DNA from: Planctomycetota bacterium | Lineage (GTDB): Bacteria > Planctomycetota > UBA1135 > JACQFD01 | DNA length: 64,000 nucleotides | Reading direction: 5' to 3' | Assembly (NCBI GenBank): GCA_016792805.1 | Contig: JAEUHX010000073.1 | Location: 116,115 to 180,114, forward strand | Part shown: positions 36,042 to 44,931 of the stretch, one piece after another | How the letters are laid out: every line of letters begins with the position of its first letter | How positions within the stretch are numbered: the first letter of the stretch is position 1 | Translations under genes and position numbers: made by a program | Notes under the pieces: generated by a model | Databases searched by the model: none | Seen by the model: only the letters and a program-made list of their open reading frames with translations | What the model was told of the DNA's origin: nothing

Positions 36042-36935
36042 GTGCTCCCGATCCGGGATAACGTTCGCCGAAGCCGCGCGGCCCTGGTCGTCGTCGTGAT
36101 GGCCGTTTTGTGCGCCCTCGTGTTCGTGCGCGAGATGCAGCTTCAAGGAACCATGCGCCAGCGTCGGCTCGAGGAGCTGATGGGGCTCGAGTCACCCCTC
36201 GATCGGCTCATGGCGCGGAGCGCGCTCGTTCCGGAGAAAGTTGCCCAAGGGCTGCTTCACCCAGGAGAACTCCTGGAAGATCCGGGAGCTGCCGTCTTGC
36301 GATTCGCTCTGCCGCTTTTCACGAGCCTTTTCCTCCACGCGAGCCTGAGCCACCTGCTCTCGAATCTCTGGTTTCTGTGGATATTCGGCAGATCGGTGGA
36401 GAGCCTGCTTGGTCCGCTTCGCGCGCTTGCGACCTACCTGGTGGCCGGCGTCGCCGCGGGTCTCATCCACGTGTTGCTTCTCGCCTACTCCGGCGCTGTC
36501 GACGATTACGCGGCGCTCCACGGCGCGGGCATCGCGGGCTTGCCGCACCGGCTCGCGATCCTCGCCAATGAATGGCCGGGCTCCGGATTGCGCATCGCGC
36601 CGTTCACGCCGTCGCGGATTCCGACGATCGGCGCATCGGGGGCCATCTCGGGGCTGCTCGGCGCGTATCTCGTGCTCTGCCCACGGGCCATCGTGACTAC
36701 GGTGATTCCGCCGCTCATCTTCCTCACGTTCGACGTGCCGGCGGTGATCTTTATTGCGTTCTGGATGTTTTCACAGATCTTCGGATTGTGGGATTCGATG
36801 TCGGCGCCGCTTTTCTCAGATACGGGCGGGATTGCCTATGGGGCGCATTTCGGCGGATTTGTTGTAGGCCTGCTGGCTGCTCTGCTTCTGCGTCGGCCGT
36901 CGCGCGACGAGGCACTGCTGGTGGAGATCCGATGA
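36042..36935 (+). CDS. Rhomboid-family intramembrane serine protease
   Basis: 297 aa. Rhomboid motifs in order: HASLSHLLSNLWFLWIFG (about residues 99-116, HxxxxHxxxN), catalytic Ser in IGASGAISGLLGAY (Ser about 200) and catalytic His in YGAHFGGFVVG (about 268). Between the first block and the Ser is a 50-residue loop that is longer than usual. The N-terminal cytoplasmic part carries one extra hydrophobic segment. Both catalytic residues are present, so it should be active. It overlaps the PAP2 gene by ATGA. Confidence 0.9.
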   Translation: MLPIRDNVRRSRAALVVVVMAVLCALVFVREMQLQGTMRQRRLEELMGLESPLDRLMARSALVPEKVAQGLLHPGELLEDPGAAVLRFALPLFTSLFLHASLSHLLSNLWFLWIFGRSVESLLGPLRALATYLVAGVAAGLIHVLLLAYSGAVDDYAALHGAGIAGLPHRLAILANEWPGSGLRIAPFTPSRIPTIGASGAISGLLGAYLVLCPRAIVTTVIPPLIFLTFDVPAVIFIAFWMFSQIFGLWDSMSAPLFSDTGGIAYGAHFGGFVVGLLAALLLRRPSRDEALLVEIR

Positions 36936-37834
36936 GTGAGACCGCTGCTGGCGTTCGCCGCTGGGAGCCTGTCGACGCCGTCGCGTTCGGCTGGTACGTG
37001 CTGCTGCTCGCGCTCACGCTTCTCGAGCTCGGCAACCTCCCCAGGGCGTCGCTCTTTCTTTTGGCGGAGGCTGTGGGGCTCCTCGGCTGCCTCGCCGTGC
37101 CGATACTCGCGCGCATGCTTCCATCGGGAAGAGCACTTGCGCTTCGAGCCGTTGCTTTTTGTGTGCTTGTCCCTTTGGGGTTCGAGATCGTCGGACGGCT
37201 TGTGCCCTATGCTTCTCCGGTCTCGAGGGAGAGCTGGCTCGTCGCCGCAGACAAGAGAATCTTCGGCAGCGACCCGACGCATTGGGCAGGTGAGACCGAG
37301 ATGTGGCCTTGGCTCACCGAAATCCTGCAGTGGATCTACTCCTCGTTCTATTTCCTGCCCATCGTGCTGGCCATTCGGCTTGCAATTCGCAAGCGCACGA
37401 AAGCCTTGGAAGACTCGATGCTCGTCATCGTGCTCGGTTTCTACCTCTCCTATCTTGGCTACTTCCTGGTTCCGGCCCGATCGCCCTATCATCTGTTTCA
37501 GTATCCATTTGAATTCGAGGGGCTCTTCGCGACACGCTGGATCCGCGCGACGCTCGACCGGCTGGAAGGCCTCAAATACGATTGCTTCCCATCGGGTCAT
37601 TCACAGATCGCCATGCTGCTTGCGGCGCTCGCTTGGGCGCATGACCGCACGAGCTTCTGGTGGTTCTTTGGACCGATCGGGGTCCTCCTTCCGCTGAGCA
37701 CCATCTATCTGCGCTATCACTACGGCGTCGATGTGCTGGCAGCCGTGCTGTTCGCGGCGGCGACCTGGTGGGCGGCGCGCCGCATTGCGCCGTTACCTCC
37801 CCGTGACGAAACCGCGGGTCACCGGGCGGCGTAG
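36932..37834 (+). CDS. PAP2-superfamily membrane phosphatase/phosphotransferase
   Basis: 300 aa, about eight membrane segments. Active-site motifs are YDCFPSGHSQIA (about 215-226) and LRYHYGVDVLAA (about 259-270), the PSGH and RxxxxxH-type motifs 2 and 3 of PAP2. The layout resembles inositol-phosphorylceramide-synthase-like (PAP2_3) members, where the enzyme transfers a phospho head group between lipids, so lipid remodelling is a reasonable inference. ATG 36932 overlaps the rhomboid stop. It continues the long plus-strand run that began with prkA. Confidence 0.85.
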   Translation: MSETAAGVRRWEPVDAVAFGWYVLLLALTLLELGNLPRASLFLLAEAVGLLGCLAVPILARMLPSGRALALRAVAFCVLVPLGFEIVGRLVPYASPVSRESWLVAADKRIFGSDPTHWAGETEMWPWLTEILQWIYSSFYFLPIVLAIRLAIRKRTKALEDSMLVIVLGFYLSYLGYFLVPARSPYHLFQYPFEFEGLFATRWIRATLDRLEGLKYDCFPSGHSQIAMLLAALAWAHDRTSFWWFFGPIGVLLPLSTIYLRYHYGVDVLAAVLFAAATWWAARRIAPLPPRDETAGHRAA

Positions 37835-37843
37835 CATGGGGCC

Positions 37844-38320
37844 ATGAGGCCCGCCTCCATCGTTCTTCCTGCTGCTGCGATCGCAGCGTTTCTCGGCTTC
37901 CTCGGCGTCGTCAGCTGGACGGCATACCACAGAAAGCTGGAAGAGGCACAGGCGCGGGCAGAGGAGGCGGCTGCGTCCGAGCGAGCGGCGCGTGCTTTGA
38001 TCCAAGAGGTGGAGCGAGCGAGCGAAGTCGAGCTTGACATGGGCTCGACCAAGTTTCCCAACAATCCCGATTTGTTGCGAGGTGAGAAGAAAGCGCTTCG
38101 GGACGACCCAGACGTGCTTCTTGGGACCAGCAAGGACGCCGACGCGAGCTGGGTCGAAGACGCCGCCGAGCTCCTGCGGCCGGAGAGTGCGCCCAAGGAG
38201 GGTCCACAGATCCAGCGAGCAGAAGACTCTGTGATCCTCGTGGGGACCAAGCGAGCTGATCCGCTGCAGATCCGGCTGACTCGTCCCCAGAGCAAGCCCG
38301 CTCCGAAGAGCCCACAATAA
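37844..38320 (+). CDS. Small membrane-anchored coiled-coil protein, unknown
   Basis: 158 aa. One N-terminal membrane segment (IVLPAAAIAAFLGFLGVVSW) leads into a short Ala/Glu/Arg coiled coil (RKLEEAQARAEEAAASERAA) and then a charged, Pro-containing tail without cysteines. I recognise no family. It is probably real: it fits 9 bases after the PAP2 stop and 9 bases before the hydroxylase start, and its codon use matches its neighbours. The exposed tail would be periplasmic if the helix is a signal anchor. Confidence 0.65.
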   Translation: MRPASIVLPAAAIAAFLGFLGVVSWTAYHRKLEEAQARAEEAAASERAARALIQEVERASEVELDMGSTKFPNNPDLLRGEKKALRDDPDVLLGTSKDADASWVEDAAELLRPESAPKEGPQIQRAEDSVILVGTKRADPLQIRLTRPQSKPAPKSPQ

Positions 38321-38329
38321 CTCCGCGTC

Positions 38330-39112
38330 ATGTCTGCCGATGCATTCTTGAGTACGCTCTTCTCGACGCTCGTCCACCTCGGCATCCTTGCTGCGGTGTT
38401 CGGGCTCATGGAGCGCGCGTTCGCATACGATCCGGCGCAGCGGCGTCTGCGTCCCGAGGTGGGACTCGACCTCGCGTTCTACTTCTTACAAAACATTCTC
38501 TGGGTCTCGCTCGAGGTCGGCGCCGTAGCTCTCGTCGGCACAGAGCTGCAGCGGATCATCCCGCGCGATGCCGTCACACCGTTTCGCGCGCTGCCGGCGG
38601 CGGCGCAGCTCGTCGCGCTTCTCGCGGCGAGCGATCTGTGTGTTTATGCATATCATCGCGGCTCCCATCGCGTGCCGTTTCTGTGGGCATTTCATCGCGT
38701 GCACCACAGCGTCGAGCGGCTCGACTGGCTCGCAGCCCATCGAGAGCACCCGGTCGATGGCGCCCTCACGCGCCTCTTCGCAAACCTCCCATTTCTGCTC
38801 TTCCCCGTGAGCCTGCCGGTCCTCGCCGGCATCGCAGGATTCCGCGGCATCTGGGCCGTCTTCATCCATTCCAATGTACGGTTGCCGCTTGGACCGCTTC
38901 GCCCGCTCCTCGGTGCGCCGGAACTCCATCGCTGGCATCACCGCCGCGCTGACCGCACGGAGCACAACTTCGCCAATCTCGCACCTTGGACCGACCTGCT
39001 CTTCGGCACCTATTACCGGCCGGCCGACGAGCCGATCGACCTCGGCCTCCCGGAGCGCCCACGCAAGAGCTACATCGGCTGGATCCTGGCTCCCCACCGC
39101 GACCGGTGGTAG
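38330..39112 (+). CDS. Fatty acid hydroxylase / sterol desaturase family protein
   Basis: 260-aa membrane di-iron enzyme. The His clusters are AYHRGSHRVPF (about 106, HxxxH), FHRVHHSVE (about 122, HxxHH) and ELHRWHHRR (about 201, HxxHH), with membrane helices before and between. NFANLAPWTDLLFGTYY is typical of the family C terminus. It hydroxylates or desaturates a lipid; the substrate is unknown. It sits next to the PAP2 gene, which again suggests lipid modification. A very long minus-strand frame across this gene and the next is a shadow. Confidence 0.9.
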   Translation: MSADAFLSTLFSTLVHLGILAAVFGLMERAFAYDPAQRRLRPEVGLDLAFYFLQNILWVSLEVGAVALVGTELQRIIPRDAVTPFRALPAAAQLVALLAASDLCVYAYHRGSHRVPFLWAFHRVHHSVERLDWLAAHREHPVDGALTRLFANLPFLLFPVSLPVLAGIAGFRGIWAVFIHSNVRLPLGPLRPLLGAPELHRWHHRRADRTEHNFANLAPWTDLLFGTYYRPADEPIDLGLPERPRKSYIGWILAPHRDRW

Positions 39113-39178
39113 CTGCGGCGCTGCTTGGGCGTTCGAAGCCGTTAGCATGCGCGCCCCTCCGTCCTCCGGGGCCCCTGC

Positions 39179-40642
39179 GTGACCAACTACGGCTTTCTCA
39201 TCGATCAGCGCAAGTGCATCGGCTGCCATGCCTGCACGACGGCGTGCAAGTCCGAGAACCACGTCCCCGTCGGCAAGTTCCGAACGTGGGTCAAATATGT
39301 GGAGAAGGGGACGTTCCCCGCGGTGCGACGCCATTTCGCCGTGCTGCGATGTAACCATTGCTCGAACGCCCCGTGCGTCACGATCTGCCCCGTGAATGCG
39401 CTCCACAAGCGGTCCGACGGAATTGTGGACTTGGACCGCGATGCGTGCATCGGATGCAAGGGATGCATGCAGGCCTGTCCCTACGATGCGATCTATTTGA
39501 ACGAAGACACGGGGTCGGCCGAGAAATGCCACTTTTGCGCCCACCGCGTCGAGCGGCAGCTCGAGCCTGCGTGTGTCGTGGTTTGCCCCGAGCGCGCCAT
39601 TGTCGCGGGGGATCTCGACGACCCGAAAAGTGAGATTCGCCGGATGATCTCCCAGCATCCGGTGAGCCAGCGCAAGGTCGAGCAGGGCACGGGTCCGAAG
39701 CTCTTTTATGTCGATGCGGATACGGCCGTGCTGACGCCCACCGAGCCGCGCCACGAGGAGGCCTATTTGTGGTCGGAGCGCGCGGAGCCAGCGCCGCAAG
39801 GGGCCAACTTCGACCCCGACGCCGTGTCGCGCGTCGCCTACGACGTGGCGCACCCGGCTCCCTGGGGATGGAAGGTGGGGGCCTATTTGTGGACGAAGGC
39901 GATCTCCGCCGGCGCCGCCATGCTCGCGCCCTTCGCGGCGCCTCTCGGGCTCGGGGGCGGTGCCGAGAAGTACGGCCCCGAAGCGGCGGCGCTTTTGTTC
40001 CTTGGCGTCACGAGTTTCCTCCTCGTCGAGGACCTCGCGCGCCCCATGAAGTTTTACACGATTCTCACGCGCCCGAATTGGAAGTCGTGGCTTGTGCGCG
40101 GCGCCGTGATTCTCTCCGCTTTCGGCGCCTGCCTCACCGCCTCGCTCGCCGCCCAATTCCTCGGGCTCGAGAAGATCGTCCCGGCGCTGCGATGGTGCGG
40201 TGCGGTCCTCGGCGTCGGCGCAGCCGGCTACTCCGGCTTCCTCTTCGCCCAGGCCGAAGGGCGTGACTTCTGGCAGAGCCCTCTGCGCGCGCCTCACCTT
40301 GTCGTCGAAGCGCTCGTGGCGGGAGCCGCACTCGCGGTGCTCGTAGGCGCCAGCGCGGGGACCGTCCTCCTCGGCTCGCTCGCTGCCCACGCCCTTTTCC
40401 TCGGGGCCGATCTCGCCACCAACCACGGGGGCAATGACGCGGAGCGCGCAAAGCACTTGTTGATTGCCGGAGTGTTCGCGAAGCCATTCTGGCTCTCGAT
40501 CGTCCTTGGGCTTGTTCTTCCCGCGGCACTGCTGCTCCTGATGCCGGCCCTGGCTCCCGTCGCCGCCGTCGCGGCGCTTCTCGGGCTGCTCGGCTACGGC
40601 CTCCTCTGGGTCCGAGTCGGGCAGGCCATTCCATTGTCGTAG
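39179..40642 (+). CDS. Fused four-cluster ferredoxin and NrfD-type quinone-interacting membrane subunit
   Basis: 487 aa from GTG 39179. Residues 1-200 are a PsrB/NrfC-type ferredoxin with four cysteine groups: CIGCHACTTACK, CNHCSNAPCVTICP, CIGCKGCMQACP and CHFCAHRVE...CVVVCP. Residues 245-485 form eight or so membrane helices of the NrfD/PsrC family, which exchange electrons with the quinone pool. The two subunits are usually separate genes; here they are one chain. The obvious partner, a molybdopterin oxidoreductase, lies 5.5 kb downstream at 46158. Together they would make a Psr/Qrc-like quinone-linked complex. No Tat or Sec signal is visible on this chain. Confidence 0.88.
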   Translation: MTNYGFLIDQRKCIGCHACTTACKSENHVPVGKFRTWVKYVEKGTFPAVRRHFAVLRCNHCSNAPCVTICPVNALHKRSDGIVDLDRDACIGCKGCMQACPYDAIYLNEDTGSAEKCHFCAHRVERQLEPACVVVCPERAIVAGDLDDPKSEIRRMISQHPVSQRKVEQGTGPKLFYVDADTAVLTPTEPRHEEAYLWSERAEPAPQGANFDPDAVSRVAYDVAHPAPWGWKVGAYLWTKAISAGAAMLAPFAAPLGLGGGAEKYGPEAAALLFLGVTSFLLVEDLARPMKFYTILTRPNWKSWLVRGAVILSAFGACLTASLAAQFLGLEKIVPALRWCGAVLGVGAAGYSGFLFAQAEGRDFWQSPLRAPHLVVEALVAGAALAVLVGASAGTVLLGSLAAHALFLGADLATNHGGNDAERAKHLLIAGVFAKPFWLSIVLGLVLPAALLLLMPALAPVAAVAALLGLLGYGLLWVRVGQAIPLS

Positions 40643-40763
40643 CCCCACTCCAGAGCGACGCCGTCCTCCCGTTCGTCGGAGGCTCGCCAGCGGCACCGCA
40701 TTTTGGATGTCACGGCGAGGAAGCGATCCCGGATTCCCGATCTGCCCCAGTTCGAGGCAATCC

Positions 40764-43700
40764 ATGCGGCACATCTCTTCGCTCTCGCTCCTTCTTTTCG
40801 TAGTCACGGGTTCCGCCATCGCGTCGCAAGTCGAGAAGCTTGAGCTTCCCGGGCTTACGACCTCCGGCGGTTTCGGTCGCTCCCTTTGCCGCATCCGAAA
40901 GGAGTCCGCCGGGCTGTTCGACAGTGCTTTCACGAACTTACTCATCGGCTCGCCCCAGTCGAACACGGCGGGTCTCTGGGCGGGATCGGTGCGCATCGTC
41001 GGCGCCAGCTCGACGACGGTACTTCGTACTCATCTCGGCGAGAGCGCCGGAGACCAGTTCGGGTTCTCGGCCTGCGCGCTCTCGGACCTGAACGGCGATT
41101 TATACACCGAGTATGCCATCGGGGCTCCCTTCGATGACACCAATGGGACCGATGCCGGGGCGGTGTATGTTTTCGATGGGCAGACCGGCGTTCTGCTCAA
41201 GAAGCTCCTCGGCGGCTTTGCTGGAGACCAGTTCGGCTTCTCGATCGCGGCGGTGCCTGATGCCAATGGGAATGGCACCGATGAAATTGTAGTGGGCTCT
41301 CCCTATTACAATTCCGGCGCGCTCGCCGATGCAGGGCGTGCCCAGGTTTTCTCAACCTCGACGTGGTTCATTCTGGATTCGATCTCGGGAACGGCCGCGC
41401 AAGAGAGGCTTGGATGGTCGGTGGCTGGTGTGTCGGATGTCACGGGTGACGGCCTCGCCGAGTACGCCGTGGGGTCGCCCTTCCATTCCAGCAGCCGTGG
41501 GCGCGTGCAGCTTGTCAATTCGGCGAGCGGTGCTGTCGTGCGAACTTGGACGGGGGCCGCCACGGGCGACCAATTCGGCTTCGCGCTCGCCGCCGAGCCG
41601 GAGGAGAACGCCGGGTCCACCGTGCTCCTGGGCGTCGGCGCACCGGGGCGCGACGCGGGCGGTAGCAATAGCGGCGCTGTTTATTGTTACAACGCCAGCA
41701 CGGGCGCGCAGCTCTGGGTGCGCAATGGGAACTCGGCGGGCGGTGGCTACGGCGCAGTGGTAGCCTACGCTGGCGATGATGAAGTCAGCGGACCGGATCC
41801 GATCAGCGGCCTGCCGACGACATGGATGGTGACTTGCTTCGCCGCTGGAGCGCCCACGCGAACGGTCGGCGTGCTTGCCGAGGCGGGGCAGCTTGAAATT
41901 GTGAGAGCCGACGGACCTACCGTCCTCGAGACTTTCAACGGTGACGCTGCGTTTGCTCACATGGGAGCCGCTGCGTGCTGGATCATGAGCTCGCCCTCGA
42001 GCAATGGCGGGATCTTCGGAGGCTCGAATCCTTCGCGTCAATCCTATGCGTACACGGCTGCGGCTGGCGGCGCAGCATCTGTGGCGTCACGCGTGTGGGC
42101 ATTCGAAGCGGGTTTCGCATCTCCGGTTCCCGGATTTCCCGGAGAGCAGATCGGCGTCCTTGCGGTGCACACCGCGCCGCAGACGGGTGTCCGACGCGGC
42201 GCATCGGTGGCCGGGCTTGGAGACATCACTGGGGATGGACGCAGCGACTTCGCTGTGGGGTCACCGTTGGAAGACGCCGCTGAAGCGCAGGCGGGCGCCG
42301 TTCGGATCCACTCCAGTTCAGGCGGAATCCAACTCCGCTACATCCCGGGCATCGAAGCGCTGTCCGAATTCGGCGCTTCCGTGGCTGGCGCGGGAGATGT
42401 GAACGGCGACGGAATCCGCGATGTCGTGGTGGGCGCGCCGCTCTTCAACGGAACGGGAGGCGTCAATTCGGGCGGCGTTTTTGTGTACTCGCCGCTGACC
42501 GGCACGCTCCTGCGAGCCGCCTACGGCAGCAATCTTGGCGACGAGCTCGGGCGGTCCGTGGCCGGCGGAGGCGACATCAATAATGATGGTCGCGACGACT
42601 TCCTGGCGGGGGCGCCGACGTTCGACTCCCTGTCGAACGACGCGGGGCTCCTTCGCGTTTATTCTGGATCGAACGGCGCACAGCTCTATTCGATCGTGGG
42701 AATCACCGGCGGCGGTCTCCTAGGCGCAGCGGTTGCGATGGCGGGCGACGTCAATCTGGATGGATTTGTGGACTTTGCCGCAGGTCTCCCTGGCATGAGC
42801 TCGGGGGCTGGGCAGGCTCGGATCTACTCCGGCGCATCGGGATCGTTGATCCGCACGATCTCAACCACCGACTCCCTCGACTTCGGTCGCTCCCTGGATT
42901 CCGGCGATGTGAACTTGGATGGGCGAACTGACCTCCTCGTCGGAGCGCGAAAGAAGGGGAACTTCACTGCGTCGAACCAAGGCGCGGTGCTCGTGTACTC
43001 CGGCGTCAACGGTGCACAGATCCTGAATGTCCAAGGGAAAGCCGTCGCCAACGATCAATTCGGAGTCTCGATCGCTTACCTCGGAGATGTGAATCAGGAT
43101 GGTTTTGGGGATTTCGCCGCCGGTGCCTCCGTGGGTGGTCCGTTTCTCACGGACCTCCGAGGTGCGGTAAGAGTGCACTCGGGAGCCGACGGGCTCCTGC
43201 TCCACGAGGTGCTCGGAGAGGACCCCGGAGACCGGTTCGGCTCCTCGTTGGCCGCGGCGGGAGATATCACTCAAGATGGAGTCAGCGAGTGGATTGCCGG
43301 AGCCGCGGACTCCGACGAGCCTGTTACGAATGCGGGTGGCGTGTGGATCTACTCGGCTACGCCAGAGCAGCTTTCGCGGTTCGGACTCGGCACGTTCGGC
43401 TGCCTCGGTCCCGAGCCGATTTGGGGCAACGTCACGCCGAACCTTGGGACAGATCACTTCCGCATCTCGCTCACGAAGGCGCCGCCGAGTTCACTCGTGC
43501 TCGGACTGGTGACGAATGAGCGCATTCAGTTCGGCGCGGATCCCTTCGGCATCGACGTGATATTGCATGTGGACCTGTTGACTTCTACCACCATTGTGGC
43601 GCTTGATATGCCGACGGACGCTCAGGGGCGGACGCAAGTGGGCCTCCCGATTCCCAACATCGGACCCATTCAAGGAGTGCATTTTTACGCGCAGACGATC

Positions 43701-43781
43701 TCGGCATGGCCGGCGACCGCCTGCACGCCGTCGGTCTATGGCCTGAGCTCCTCTCAAGGGCTCGACATCTTCGTACAGTAA
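40764..43781 (+). CDS. Large secreted FG-GAP repeat protein
   Basis: 1005 aa from ATG 40764, preceded by GAGG at a spacing of about 7. A Sec signal (SSLSLLLFVVTGSAIAS) opens it. About eleven FG-GAP repeats follow, each with GDxFGxSVAGxGDxNGDGxxDxxVGAP, likely an integrin-type beta-propeller with Ca sites in the DxNGDG loops. The C-terminal 135 residues (from FGLGTFGCLGPEPIWG) form a separate domain also found at the end of the VCBS protein at 49125. Similar C-terminal domains occur on many secreted planctomycete proteins. Probably surface-located; ligand unknown. Confidence 0.88.
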   Translation: MRHISSLSLLLFVVTGSAIASQVEKLELPGLTTSGGFGRSLCRIRKESAGLFDSAFTNLLIGSPQSNTAGLWAGSVRIVGASSTTVLRTHLGESAGDQFGFSACALSDLNGDLYTEYAIGAPFDDTNGTDAGAVYVFDGQTGVLLKKLLGGFAGDQFGFSIAAVPDANGNGTDEIVVGSPYYNSGALADAGRAQVFSTSTWFILDSISGTAAQERLGWSVAGVSDVTGDGLAEYAVGSPFHSSSRGRVQLVNSASGAVVRTWTGAATGDQFGFALAAEPEENAGSTVLLGVGAPGRDAGGSNSGAVYCYNASTGAQLWVRNGNSAGGGYGAVVAYAGDDEVSGPDPISGLPTTWMVTCFAAGAPTRTVGVLAEAGQLEIVRADGPTVLETFNGDAAFAHMGAAACWIMSSPSSNGGIFGGSNPSRQSYAYTAAAGGAASVASRVWAFEAGFASPVPGFPGEQIGVLAVHTAPQTGVRRGASVAGLGDITGDGRSDFAVGSPLEDAAEAQAGAVRIHSSSGGIQLRYIPGIEALSEFGASVAGAGDVNGDGIRDVVVGAPLFNGTGGVNSGGVFVYSPLTGTLLRAAYGSNLGDELGRSVAGGGDINNDGRDDFLAGAPTFDSLSNDAGLLRVYSGSNGAQLYSIVGITGGGLLGAAVAMAGDVNLDGFVDFAAGLPGMSSGAGQARIYSGASGSLIRTISTTDSLDFGRSLDSGDVNLDGRTDLLVGARKKGNFTASNQGAVLVYSGVNGAQILNVQGKAVANDQFGVSIAYLGDVNQDGFGDFAAGASVGGPFLTDLRGAVRVHSGADGLLLHEVLGEDPGDRFGSSLAAAGDITQDGVSEWIAGAADSDEPVTNAGGVWIYSATPEQLSRFGLGTFGCLGPEPIWGNVTPNLGTDHFRISLTKAPPSSLVLGLVTNERIQFGADPFGIDVILHVDLLTSTTIVALDMPTDAQGRTQVGLPIPNIGPIQGVHFYAQTISAWPATACTPSVYGLSSSQGLDIFVQ

Positions 43782-43792
43782 AGCACGGGCGG

Positions 43793-44833
43793 CTAGCCGT
43801 TGCCCTTCGATCGAAACTCCGCCGGGAGTTCCTGCACCCGGCGGAACTGCAGCAAGAGCATCGGCTTTCCGCCGGCGGCGGCCTCCTGCGGCGAACCGTA
43901 CAGCCGGAAATGATACTCATCGGGCCCGACGAGGTCCATCCGCAGCTCGCGCTGCGGTTCCTTGCGGCTCGCCGGACCAAACATTTCCCAGCTCCATGCG
44001 AGATGCTGCGCGTCGAGCAGCCGAATCGTTCCGCGGGATTGGCTGCCGTTGGATGAGGGGTGCAGATAGAAGAGCTCCCCGTCACTGTCCAAGACCGCCA
44101 TCAAGCTCGCGGCGAATGGTAGGGCCCCGGGCTCGCTTCCGGCCCAACCCTCTCCGAGGATCCCGTGGCCGCCGGGTGACGCGGTGAACCGCTGCCGGAA
44201 TCGTTGAGTTTTGCCGTCCGGCAGCGCGAGTTCGGCGATCCAGTCGCCGCCGACCAGCGATCGCAGCTTCGCAAGAGCGTCGGCTCCGGTGGGGAGCGCG
44301 GGCCGCAGCGAGGCGAAATACTTTCGCGTGGCCTCGAGCGTCGATTTGTTGCCGACGTCGAAAAACTGATAAGCACGGTCCCACAATTCTCCCGAACCGT
44401 ACCCATATCCGGAGATGGTGAGGCGTGTCCGCTCCGTTCCCACGGGCTCGAGCCGCAGCACCGACCAAGCATGCTCACAAGCGAGCTGTATGAAATCAGG
44501 CGCGCCCTCGGGCGCCTGCGTTCGCATCGTGAACGACCGCTCCGGCTCGAAAGATACAATCGTGTGACGAATGGCCTCGGGACCGTCGAGGTTCGCGGCC
44601 ACGTCGTAGGACGTGCGGATGGAGCCGCCGACCCGGAAATCCACTTTTGCTTTCGCGACTCCCCAGAGCTTTATGATTCCTTCGGACGTCGTGAACGTCT
44701 TCCACACTTCTTCCGGCTTCGCGTCGAGCACTGTGGAATGCACGAGCATGCGATCCGTGCTCGGCTTGGAATCCTGGATAGAGGAGGCGGCAGCGCCGAG
44801 GAACAGCGCAGGTAGGAGGGCGAGGAGGTCCAT
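43793..44833 (-). CDS. Exported SRPBCC/AHSA1-domain protein
   Basis: 346 aa. A Sec signal (LLALLPALFLGAAASS) is followed by an AHSA1-like SRPBCC domain at about 28-165 (VHSTVLDAKPEEVWKTFTTS, DFRVGGSIRTSYD), a lipid- or ligand-binding fold. The C-terminal half (LRSLVGGDWIAELALPDGKT onward) is a beta-rich domain of a type sometimes found after SRPBCC domains. An exported SRPBCC protein is less common than the cytoplasmic kind. It is convergent with the FG-GAP gene (11-base gap) and divergent from the SGNH hydrolase gene. Confidence 0.75.
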   Translation of the reverse strand: MDLLALLPALFLGAAASSIQDSKPSTDRMLVHSTVLDAKPEEVWKTFTTSEGIIKLWGVAKAKVDFRVGGSIRTSYDVAANLDGPEAIRHTIVSFEPERSFTMRTQAPEGAPDFIQLACEHAWSVLRLEPVGTERTRLTISGYGYGSGELWDRAYQFFDVGNKSTLEATRKYFASLRPALPTGADALAKLRSLVGGDWIAELALPDGKTQRFRQRFTASPGGHGILGEGWAGSEPGALPFAASLMAVLDSDGELFYLHPSSNGSQSRGTIRLLDAQHLAWSWEMFGPASRKEPQRELRMDLVGPDEYHFRLYGSPQEAAAGGKPMLLLQFRRVQELPAEFRSKGNG

Positions 44834-44931
44834 GGCCTCCTATTCCAAATCCGAGACGAGCCCTTTTGCGAGAGCTTGGGGACGGAGGACTCCGGAAGGG
44901 GGCGGCTGCACGGCTGTTATGCTGTCTGCGC

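Noticed and set aside
38486..40996. 836-aa open frame on the minus strand
   Set aside because: It lies opposite the hydroxylase and ferredoxin-NrfD genes, which have clear motifs; the frame is open only because GC-rich codons rarely give stops on the other strand.
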